From Clostridiales bacterium UBA5446 (GTDB lineage: Bacteria > Bacillota > Clostridia > Oscillospirales > Oscillospiraceae), in NCBI GenBank assembly GCA_002427465.1, contig DIRC01000061.1, forward strand, positions 11,484-26,567: a DNA stretch of 15,084 bases, given 5' to 3'. The notes beneath the pieces were generated by a model. The model did not search any database. It saw nothing but the letters and a program-made list of their open reading frames with translations, and was not told the DNA's origin. This document shows, piece by piece, positions 6,121 through 13,818 of this stretch. Position numbers and translations under genes: made by a program. How positions within the stretch are numbered: position 1 is the stretch's first letter; every line of letters starts with the position of its first letter.

Positions 6121-6684
6121 TTATGATATGAGTTCAAAGGCGGTGATCTCGCATCTCACAACTGTCCTGCCCTCCGCCTGATCCATCAGCTCCGCCCGCT
6201 CCGGCAGAAAGGTCTGGGCATTAAACCAAACAGTAAGTATGATTACGTCGTCCGGAATGAGCTTAACTGCGATGTGCTCACCTTCTCGCCACACCCCGTC
6301 TACATGGCCCCGGCCCAGGGTGTCCGTCAGTCTGGGTAAGGCGGATATCGGCGTAAGCCCGTCTCCCGTCAGCTCTCCGGTGTCGAGAATAACGCCGTCG
6401 TATTCAAGCCGATTGCCGTCGTTCCCGATCCGCGCCTTCACTCCTTTGATCAGTTCCGGCATCAGCACCTCCACCACGCTGCCCTCGGCCGTTGCAGTCA
6501 TGGCCAGGGTATACGCGCGGGCGCTGCCTCCGAAATCCGCTTCGATTTCCGCCGTCATACGGACTTCCGAAGCCGCTGCAAGCTCTGCCCTGAAAGTTTC
6601 AAATTTCCCTTTATCTCCGCCCCTGGCGCATCCGCCAAAGAGCAGGAGGATTATCATCAGTGCGGCAACTGTCATCCGCCGCAT
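6121..6684 (-). CDS. LolA-fold lipoprotein, GerS/YdcC-like
   Basis: The 187-residue protein has a lipoprotein signal (MRRMTVAALM, hydrophobic core, LFGGC with Cys19). The mature part alternates short beta strands in the manner of the LolA/LppX half-barrel: RMTAEIEADF, AYTLAMTATAE, VEVLMPELIKGVKARI, NRLEYDGVIL and, near the end, VWFNAQTFLPERAELMD followed by a VRCEITAFEL strand. In B. subtilis the lipoprotein YdcC lies directly upstream of alr, and in C. difficile the germination lipoprotein GerS is encoded next to alr2; position and architecture agree with both. A role in sporulation or spore cortex germination is therefore a reasonable inference, not something the sequence proves. The gene starts nine bases after nnrD ends; its ribosome site (GGGA and AGGAA) overlaps the nnrD 3' end. 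Confidence 0.75.
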   Translation of the reverse strand: MRRMTVAALMIILLLFGGCARGGDKGKFETFRAELAAASEVRMTAEIEADFGGSARAYTLAMTATAEGSVVEVLMPELIKGVKARIGNDGNRLEYDGVILDTGELTGDGLTPISALPRLTDTLGRGHVDGVWREGEHIAVKLIPDDVIILTVWFNAQTFLPERAELMDQAEGRTVVRCEITAFELIS

Positions 6685-6693
6685 CGCTTTTCC

Positions 6694-8217
6694 CTATTCC
6701 TTTCCTGAAATTTCCCGCATGGCCTCCGGCAGCATCCCGATGACATCGGAGGCCGTCATGGCGTATTCCCCATACTTTTCGGCGCATAGATCCCCCGCCC
6801 TGCCATGAAGCCAAACCGCGGTGATCACCGCCCGGCGCATGGGAAGCTGGCACAGCATTGCGCCGATCAGCCCGGCCAGCACGTCTCCCGAACCGCCTTT
6901 GGCCATGCCGGGGTTTCCTGTGGTGTTGATGAAAGCTTCCCCATCCGGGAAGGCGCAAACCGTTCTGTGGCCCTTGAGCACCAGCACGCAGCCGTGCTCT
7001 TTAGCAAAGCTGCGGGCGTCGGACAGCCTGTCGCCGGTAAGGGCCCCGCCCATTCTCAAAAATTCCCCTTCATGGGGCGTCAGTATTACCGTTTCCCCCG
7101 CCCGCCTAAGCGCCTCCATATCGTGGGAAAGCCCCCAAAGCCCATCCGCGTCTATCACCAGCGGTTTCTCACAGGCGGACACCGCATTTGGCACCAGCCC
7201 GGCAATATCCGCCGAGCGGCCGAGCCCCGGGCCGATAACGGCCGTGTCGCAGGCCGCCAGCCTTGCCGAAATCTCCCCGCCCGCGCCAATGGAAAGCCTG
7301 CCTTCCGCGTCGCAATCCAGGGGAAACGGCATGGCCTCGTCGTTTTTCATCGCTGTGATGGCATAAATATCCGAAGGCACAGCCACAAACACAAGCCCCG
7401 CTCCGCCTCTGACAGCCGCCCGGGCCGCCAGGGTCGGCGCGCCGGTATAGCCTACGCTTCCTCCGACGATCAAAAGCCTGCCATAGTTCCCCTTGTGGCT
7501 GATACGCCGCCGCCGCGGCAGGGACAGCTCCGCCCCTGTCACCGCATGAACGCCGATGCCTGCCTTTTCCAGAAACTCCGGCGGAACTCCGATGCCCGCG
7601 ATTTCCAGAACGCCGCAAAAAGTACAGCCCGGCTCCACAAAATGCCCCGGCTTTGCCATGGAAAAGGTCACCGTTCTGTCCGCCGCTACGGCTTCGCCCG
7701 GAACCCGGCCGGTATCCGCTTCCACCCCGCTGGGGATATCCGCGGCAAGCACCGGCGCCCCCGCGGCATTGATCAGGCGCGCCGCGCTCAGGGCGGCGCC
7801 CCTCAGCGGGGCGTTAAGCCCGATGCCGAACATGGCGTCAATGATTACGCCGGCGCGGGCCAGGTCTTTCCCCAGCCCCGGCTCATCCGGATCGAGATCC
7901 TCCATCTGTCCGCCAAGCGCAATCAGCCTGCGCTCCATCTCCGCCGTATCCTGGCTGAGCTTTCGCCTGTCTCCCACGAAGAGCACGCGGGTTTTTACGC
8001 CCCGCGGCAGAAGGTGCAGCGCGGCCGCCACGCCGTCTCCGCCATTATTCCCCGCCCCGCAGAAGATGAAGGCGGACCGGTTGTCTCCCATCATCTCCTC
8101 CGCGGCCCTGGCCAGCCGCCCCGCTGCGTTTCGCATCAGCAGCGTTGACGGGATGCCGCCGATGTGTATCGCGGCATTATCCGCGTCCCTCATATGTCCC
8201 GAGTCCGAAAGCTGCAT
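6694..8217 (-). CDS. nnrD: Bifunctional NAD(P)HX epimerase / ADP-dependent NAD(P)HX dehydratase
   Basis: This cytoplasmic repair enzyme converts hydrated, inactive NADHX/NADPHX back to NAD(P)H. It fuses both activities. The N-terminal NnrE (YjeF_N) half, about residues 1-215, carries GAGNNGGDG (54-62), DAMFGIGLN and DIPSGV. The C-terminal NnrD half (ribokinase-like) carries NYGRLLIVGGS, TPHEGEF and GNPGMAKGGSGDVLAG (434-449) with the catalytic Asp at 445. I place the start at 8217 because MQLSDSGHMRDAD aligns with the usual family N-terminus and GGGGG lies eight bases upstream; an in-frame ATG at 8232 with AAAAGG nearby would add five residues and cannot be excluded. A near-consensus promoter lies just upstream. 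In many Firmicutes acpS precedes this gene; it is not present here. Confidence 0.94.
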   Translation of the reverse strand: MQLSDSGHMRDADNAAIHIGGIPSTLLMRNAAGRLARAAEEMMGDNRSAFIFCGAGNNGGDGVAAALHLLPRGVKTRVLFVGDRRKLSQDTAEMERRLIALGGQMEDLDPDEPGLGKDLARAGVIIDAMFGIGLNAPLRGAALSAARLINAAGAPVLAADIPSGVEADTGRVPGEAVAADRTVTFSMAKPGHFVEPGCTFCGVLEIAGIGVPPEFLEKAGIGVHAVTGAELSLPRRRRISHKGNYGRLLIVGGSVGYTGAPTLAARAAVRGGAGLVFVAVPSDIYAITAMKNDEAMPFPLDCDAEGRLSIGAGGEISARLAACDTAVIGPGLGRSADIAGLVPNAVSACEKPLVIDADGLWGLSHDMEALRRAGETVILTPHEGEFLRMGGALTGDRLSDARSFAKEHGCVLVLKGHRTVCAFPDGEAFINTTGNPGMAKGGSGDVLAGLIGAMLCQLPMRRAVITAVWLHGRAGDLCAEKYGEYAMTASDVIGMLPEAMREISGKE

Positions 8218-8249
8218 AAGGCTCGCCCCCATTCGCCTTTTAAAATGAT

Positions 8250-8278
8250 ATTATATCTTTCCGCAGAAAATTAGTCAA
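8250..8278 (-). promoter_or_regulatory. Sigma-A type promoter of the nnrD operon
   Basis: On the - strand TTGACT (8273-8278), a 17-base spacer and a perfect TATAAT (8250-8255). The start of transcription would be near 8243, giving a leader of only about 11-26 bases. It lies back-to-back with the pheST promoter, the two -35 boxes being eight bases apart. Confidence 0.88.
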
Positions 8279-8286
8279 TTTTAATC

Positions 8287-8315
8287 TTGCCTTGCGCCGC
8301 GGATTATGGTATAAG
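8287..8315 (+). promoter_or_regulatory. Sigma-A type promoter of pheST
   Basis: TTGCCT (8287-8292), 17-base spacer, TATAAG (8310-8315). The transcript would start near 8322, at the beginning of the T-box leader. Confidence 0.78.
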
Positions 8316-8321
8316 TGTATT

Positions 8322-8572
8322 TATCGCGCAGACGGAGAAAATAGCGCCGTTTCGCCGCCAAAGAGAGGGGATGCCACCGGCTGAAAGCTCCCTGCGGAGA
8401 ACTCGCTTGGTTCGCTCCCGAGCTCCGGCCAATCCCCGGCGGGCACGCCCGTTACAGCGTCGTCCGTTCGGCCTTGTGCCCGACGGAAATGAGCGCCGCA
8501 TATTGCGGAAAACAGGTGGTACCGCGGAAGGCCAGCCTTTCGTCCTGTATGGGACGAGGGGCGTATTTTTTT
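8322..8572 (+). promoter_or_regulatory. T-box riboswitch, phenylalanine-specific
   Basis: A 280-base leader separates the promoter from pheS. The T-box core CAGGTGGTACCGCGGA is at 8513-8528; its UGGU (8517-8520) can pair with the ACCA end of uncharged tRNA-Phe. Stem I shows AAGAGAG (8361-8367) and the apical CCGGCTGAAAG motif. In the specifier loop, GGAG (8334-8337) can pair with CTCC (8415-8418) and GCG (8344-8346) with CGC (8404-8406), leaving AAAATA opposite TTGGTTCG. The TTC at 8411-8413 is thus placed as the Phe specifier codon. When tRNA-Phe is uncharged, binding should favour the antiterminator over the terminator at 8535-8572 and turn on pheST. The family is certain; the specifier comes from hand pairing. 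Confidence 0.95.
8535..8572 (+). terminator. Regulated terminator of the T-box leader
   Basis: GCCTTTCGTCC (8535-8545) pairs with GGACGAGGGGC (8552-8562) over 11 positions with two G-U pairs and a six-base loop, then runs into seven T residues (8566-8572). It would form when the T-box antiterminator does not. Confidence 0.9.
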
Positions 8573-8602
8573 ATTCATTCTTATTCATAGGGAGTTGTTA
8601 AT

Positions 8603-9628
8603 ATGAAAGAGCAGCTGCAGGAACTGAGAACGTCATCCGCCATCGCAATCGCGAATGCGGCGGATCCTGACGCCTTGGAAAACCTGCGCGTAAAATACCT
8701 GGGAAAAAAGGGTGAGCTTACCGCCATCCTGAAGCAAATGGGAAAGCTGTCCGAACAGGAGCGCCCCGTCGTGGGGCAGCTTGCCAACCAAATCCGCGCC
8801 GAGCTGGAAAAAAAGCTTGATGATCGGAAAGCGCTTATCGCTGAAAAGCTCCTTGAGGCGCGGCTTAACGCCGAGACCGTCGACGTCACCATGCCCGGCA
8901 AAGCAATGAAGCTTGGCCATCGCCACCCTATGAGCATCACCATAGACGAGCTCAAGGACATCTTCATAGGCATGGGCTTCGAAGTATATGAAGGCAACGA
9001 GATCGAGCTTTCCACGTATAATTTCGACAGGCTGAACACCGGCGCCGGCCATCCCGCCCGGGAATGGACGGATACGTTCTATCTGGATCGGGACAGCAGG
9101 ACCCTGCTGCGAACCCACACCTCCCCTATGGAGCCGCGCATCATGGAGTCTCACAAGCCCCCGATCCGCGCCGCGGTTTTCGGCCGCTGCTACCGGAAGG
9201 ATGAAGTGGACGCAACCCACTCCCCCATGTTCCATCAGATGGAAGGCCTGGTTGTGGACGAACACATCACCTTTGCCGATCTTAAAGGCTCTTTGCACAA
9301 TATGGCCGTCCAGATGTACGGCCCCAATACCGTCACGCGGTTTCGCCCCCATCACTTCCCGTTCACCGAGCCGTCCTGCGAAATGGACGTGCAATGCCAC
9401 GAGTGTAACGGCAAGGGCTGCCGGGTCTGCAAGGGCGAGGGCTGGATCGAGCTTCTCGGCGCGGGCGTGTGCAACCCGGCCGTGCTGGAAATGAGCGGCA
9501 TCGATCCGGAAAGGTATTCCGGCTGGGCCTTCGGCATGGGCCTGGAGCGGGCCGCCATGCGGCGGTTCAAGATCAGCGACCTGCGCCTGATTTTTGAAAA
9601 CGACGTCCGCTTTCTGGAACAGTTCTAA
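8603..9628 (+). CDS. pheS: Phenylalanyl-tRNA synthetase alpha subunit
   Basis: This is the catalytic subunit of the alpha2-beta2 cytoplasmic enzyme that charges tRNA-Phe. The 341 residues are complete. A coiled-coil tRNA-binding arm occupies about 1-85. The class II core follows, with LRTHTSPMEPR, motif 2 FGRCYRKDEVDATHSPMFHQ (193-212), and motif 3 FGMGLERAAMRR (310-321). A four-cysteine insert typical of Firmicute PheS is at C265, C268, C273 and C276 (CHECNGKGCRVC). GGGAG lies eight bases before the ATG, 30 bases after the T-box terminator. pheT follows after 15 bases. Confidence 0.98.
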   Translation: MKEQLQELRTSSAIAIANAADPDALENLRVKYLGKKGELTAILKQMGKLSEQERPVVGQLANQIRAELEKKLDDRKALIAEKLLEARLNAETVDVTMPGKAMKLGHRHPMSITIDELKDIFIGMGFEVYEGNEIELSTYNFDRLNTGAGHPAREWTDTFYLDRDSRTLLRTHTSPMEPRIMESHKPPIRAAVFGRCYRKDEVDATHSPMFHQMEGLVVDEHITFADLKGSLHNMAVQMYGPNTVTRFRPHHFPFTEPSCEMDVQCHECNGKGCRVCKGEGWIELLGAGVCNPAVLEMSGIDPERYSGWAFGMGLERAAMRRFKISDLRLIFENDVRFLEQF

Positions 9629-9643
9629 GGGGGTAAGATAATA

Positions 9644-12037
<2,394 letters not shown>

Positions 12038-12077
12038 AAAATGACAAAATTGTAATGGAACGGTAATAATATTAACC

Positions 12078-12105
12078 TTTACACTCCTTCAATTTTTGGT
12101 ATAAT
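12078..12105 (+). promoter_or_regulatory. Promoter of ireB
   Basis: TTTACA (12078-12083), a 16-base spacer and TATAAT (12100-12105) lie 40 bases after pheT and upstream of ireB. A second TATAAT at 12110-12115 has no suitable -35 box. Confidence 0.7.
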
Positions 12106-12148
12106 AATGTATAATGGTTTTTATAAAGGATGCAAGGAGGGTGTCATC

Positions 12149-12391
12149 ATGGAGGACGTAACCAGAAGGTTTACCGCAATAGACAATAAAACAGAAACGC
12201 GGGAGATTCTGTCTTCCGTATATGACGCGTTAAAGCTAAAAGGCTATAACCCCATTAACCAATTGGTTGGATATATTATTTCCGAGGACCCGACCTATAT
12301 CACAAACTATAATAACGCCAGAAATCTCATCTGCCGCCTGGATCGGGATGAGCTGCTTCAGGAGCTTCTGGTGAGCTACCTTGGAAAATAG
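12149..12391 (+). CDS. ireB: IreB-family regulatory phosphoprotein
   Basis: The protein has 80 residues and belongs to the UPF0297/YrzL family. In Enterococcus faecalis IreB is phosphorylated on N-terminal threonines by the IreK Ser/Thr kinase and affects cephalosporin tolerance. The family pattern is clear: a short N-terminus with two Thr (Thr5, Thr9), then VYDALKLKGYNPINQLVGYI and SEDPTYITNYNNARNLI, and a C-terminal RDELLQELL helix. The start has AAGGAGG eight bases upstream; an earlier in-frame ATG at 12107 overlaps the promoter. Relatives usually begin an operon with ruvX (yrrK) and yrzB. Here the gene stands alone between its own promoter and terminator. Confidence 0.95.
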   Translation: MEDVTRRFTAIDNKTETREILSSVYDALKLKGYNPINQLVGYIISEDPTYITNYNNARNLICRLDRDELLQELLVSYLGK

Positions 12392-12401
12392 AAGCAAATT
12401 C

Positions 12402-12436
12402 GCGCCGCGCCAAATATCATGGCGCGGCGTATTTTT
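12402..12436 (+). terminator. Intrinsic terminator of ireB
   Basis: CGCCGCGCC (12403-12411) and GGCGCGGCG (12421-12429) form a perfect 9-bp stem with a nine-base loop, followed by TATTTTT. It starts 11 bases after the ireB stop codon. Confidence 0.9.
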
Positions 12437-12440
12437 ATAC

Positions 12441-12468
12441 TTGACATTTTTCGCATTTTCTGTATAAT
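12441..12468 (+). promoter_or_regulatory. Promoter of the tRNA-Gln gene
   Basis: Consensus TTGACA (12441-12446), 16-base spacer and consensus TATAAT (12463-12468). Transcription would start near 12475, about seven bases before the tRNA. Confidence 0.88.
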
Positions 12469-12481
12469 GGCTTTTGCATGT

Positions 12482-12555
12482 AGCGGGTTTGTGTAACGGT
12501 AGCACACCGGACTCTGACTCCGTTTGCGAAGGTTCGAATCCTTCACCCGCTGCCA
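12482..12555 (+). tRNA. tRNA-Gln(CTG), CCA encoded
   Basis: The 74-base cloverleaf folds by hand. Acceptor arms are AGCGGGT and ACCCGCT with discriminator G and encoded CCA. The D arm is GTG/CAC with a TAACGGTAG loop. The anticodon loop CTCTGAC gives anticodon CTG, reading CAG glutamine codons. The T arm is GAAGG/CCTTC with TTCGAAT. The top pair of the anticodon stem is a C-U mismatch. The gene has its own consensus promoter and a terminator. Confidence 0.96.
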
Positions 12556-12559
12556 TCGT

Positions 12560-12599
12560 AAAGTCATGTATGAGGATTGGAACTCATACATGGCTTTTT
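12560..12599 (+). terminator. Intrinsic terminator of the tRNA-Gln gene
   Basis: AGTCATGTATGAG (12562-12574) pairs with CTCATACATGGCT (12583-12595) over 13 positions with one G-U pair, followed by five T residues. It begins four bases after the encoded CCA. Confidence 0.9.
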
Positions 12600-12660
12600 A
12601 CTTTATATGTGATAAACTAAAGGTAAGGGTTTAAAGCAGAAAGACGAGGAAGCTGCAATC

Positions 12661-12885
12661 ATGGATGAAATGGATAAGGAAAATAAAAAAATAGAGACTG
12701 ACGATGAAGACAACGGCAGTTCCGGAAAAAACGAAGAAGATAATTATTTGGCAGTAGGAATGTGCCTGGGAATGTGTCTTGGAATGACCGCAGGCCAGTT
12801 GATTTTTAAAAACTCTGCCGTGGGTATGGGTATTGGTATGTGCTTGGGAGGGGCAATTGGTTCAAGTATAAAACAGAAAAAATAA
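12661..12885 (+). CDS. Small glycine-zipper membrane protein of unknown function
   Basis: The protein has 74 residues in two parts. Residues 1-28 are hydrophilic and strongly acidic (Asp/Glu/Lys-rich). Residues 29-70 hold two hydrophobic segments with glycine every four residues: VGMCLGMCLGMTAG (about 32-45) and VGMGIGMCLGGAIG (about 54-67), ending in a basic KQKK tail. Such glycine-zipper patterns support tight helix packing in membranes. Related short proteins occur in Firmicutes; I know no function. GAGGA lies about 10 bases before the ATG. Upstream is the tRNA-Gln terminator and no clear promoter is visible. The gene is AT-richer than most of the window. Coding status is supported by the ribosome site, biased composition and the repeated motif. 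Confidence 0.72.
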   Translation: MDEMDKENKKIETDDEDNGSSGKNEEDNYLAVGMCLGMCLGMTAGQLIFKNSAVGMGIGMCLGGAIGSSIKQKK

Positions 12886-12922
12886 TTGTATTTGGTAATA
12901 AAATTACGAGCAACATCTCTGT

Positions 12923-12942
12923 AAAATGATAGCTCATTTTTT
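12923..12942 (+). terminator. Weak A/T-rich hairpin with T tail
   Basis: AAAATGA (12923-12929) and TCATTTT (12934-12940) can pair around TAGC, ending in a six-base T run, 37 bases after the glycine-zipper gene. The stem is short and A/T-rich, so termination would be weak. Nothing else is apparent between 12886 and 12990. Confidence 0.3.
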
Positions 12943-12990
12943 CATTAAAAATAGAATGATATCCGAAATTGACATCACCCGCAGAAACTA

Positions 12991-13029
12991 CCCCCCGGAA
13001 GGCATTGGATATAAATGCTTTTCGGAGGG
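12991..13029 (-). terminator. Strong hairpin after the Crp/Fnr regulator gene
   Basis: Arms 12991-13006 and 13014-13029 pair over 16 positions with one mismatch and two G-U pairs around GGATATA. It lies 12 bases after the regulator's stop codon on the - strand. The sequence that follows (TAGTTTCT) is a poor U-tract, so efficiency is uncertain, but position and stability suit a terminator. Confidence 0.6.
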
Positions 13030-13041
13030 CTTTCAAAATCG

Positions 13042-13722
13042 TCAAACCTGATTCCACGATGAGTTCAGCAGCGAAAAACGATTGGCCTGATAGCGCAGGA
13101 TCCCCTCCTTCCGCATACGGGAAAGCTCTGCCGACATTGCGCTTCGGTCCACACACAGGTAGTCGGCCAGCTCCTGCCGGTTGAAAGGAATATCAAATTC
13201 ATCGGAGCCCTGCCGGGCCGCCTGACTGGAAAGGTATGAAAGCAGCTTTTCCCGGGTGGATCGCTTGGAGATATGCTCGATTTTCAGATTCAGCTGAATA
13301 TTCTTCTGCGCCAGAACCGCAAGCATATTTTCGATCATGCGGATATGGAACGGACAGGCGGAGGGACAAGTGGACGCTATGCACCGAACATCCAGCCACA
13401 GCACCTCACTGTCCGTCACGCTGACCGCCATAAGAGGCAGATGCTCCACGCGGGCAAATGCGAAGGCCTCGGCAAACAGATTTCCCGGCGTTATCTCCGT
13501 TAAGATGGTACGGTTTCCGGCAAAGTCCTCCTTGACAATCTGCACCCGGCCGGCCAGCACGATCCCCATATAGGCGGCCGCCTGCCCCGTCAACAGCAGG
13601 ATGTCCTCCTTTTTATAACTCTCCGATTTCGCTTTCAGGCATTGGAGCATTGAGGCCAGATCCTCTTCCCCGATCCCGGCAAATAGCGGTGAACGCTTCA
13701 ACAAAGGAAAATAATTTTTCAT
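13042..13722 (-). CDS. Crp/Fnr-family transcriptional regulator
   Basis: The protein has 226 residues. An N-terminal cyclic-nucleotide-binding-like beta-roll (about 1-115; LLLTGQAAAYMGIVLAGRVQ) is followed by a dimerisation helix (about 127-150) and a C-terminal winged helix-turn-helix (about 180-210; FNRQELADYLCVDRSAMSAE). The cAMP-binding Arg-Ser signature of true CRP is not evident, nor is the N-terminal cysteine cluster of FNR. Instead three cysteines, C114, C119 and C123 (CIASTCPSACPFH), lie just before the dimer helix, a pattern I recall in clostridial relatives. The start at 13722 has GAGGGAGG upstream; an extension to 13776 would read through the operator and promoter. It is transcribed away from the Fe-S protein operon and shares a regulatory region with it, so it probably controls that operon. 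The signal sensed is unknown. Confidence 0.92.
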   Translation of the reverse strand: MKNYFPLLKRSPLFAGIGEEDLASMLQCLKAKSESYKKEDILLLTGQAAAYMGIVLAGRVQIVKEDFAGNRTILTEITPGNLFAEAFAFARVEHLPLMAVSVTDSEVLWLDVRCIASTCPSACPFHIRMIENMLAVLAQKNIQLNLKIEHISKRSTREKLLSYLSSQAARQGSDEFDIPFNRQELADYLCVDRSAMSAELSRMRKEGILRYQANRFSLLNSSWNQV

Positions 13723-13734
13723 AATCCTCCCTCG

Positions 13735-13750
13735 CGTTGTAAATACAACG
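13735..13750. promoter_or_regulatory. Palindromic operator candidate in the divergent promoter region
   Basis: CGTTGTA-AA-TACAACG is a perfect 7-2-7 palindrome containing TTGT-N4-ACAA, close in form to Crp/Fnr-family sites such as TTGAT-N4-ATCAA. It lies 13 bases before the regulator's start codon, just downstream of its predicted transcription start, and upstream of the divergent Fe-S operon. Binding could repress the regulator and activate the operon. Confidence 0.65.
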
Positions 13751-13753
13751 GAT

Positions 13754-13782
13754 TTGTTGGAATTAGTATAGTACACTTATAT
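13754..13782 (+). promoter_or_regulatory. Possible promoter of the Fe-S protein operon
   Basis: TTGTTG (13754-13759), 17-base spacer and TTATAT (13777-13782). TATAGT at 13767-13772 is an alternative -10 box lacking a good -35. Either way the palindrome would be centred roughly 37-46 bases before the transcription start, a position where Crp/Fnr dimers usually activate. Confidence 0.4.
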
Positions 13783-13793
13783 CAGAAATGCAA
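13765..13793 (-). promoter_or_regulatory. Promoter of the Crp/Fnr regulator gene
   Basis: On the - strand TTGCAT (13788-13793), 17-base spacer and TATACT (13765-13770). Transcription would start near 13758, so the palindrome at 13735-13750 would lie in the first 25 transcribed bases, suiting autorepression. Confidence 0.68.
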
Positions 13794-13818
13794 GAAAAAC
13801 CACTTGGGAGGAAACACA

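Noticed and set aside
6805..8148. Open frame of 447 codons on the + strand, antisense to nnrD
   Set aside because: nnrD is complete and recognisable across this interval; the antisense product is Arg/Pro/His-rich with no family resemblance.
12482..12885. Integrated element at the tRNA-Gln gene
   Set aside because: No integrase, no direct repeat of the tRNA 3' end downstream, and the tRNA has its own terminator; only one small protein gene lies beside it.
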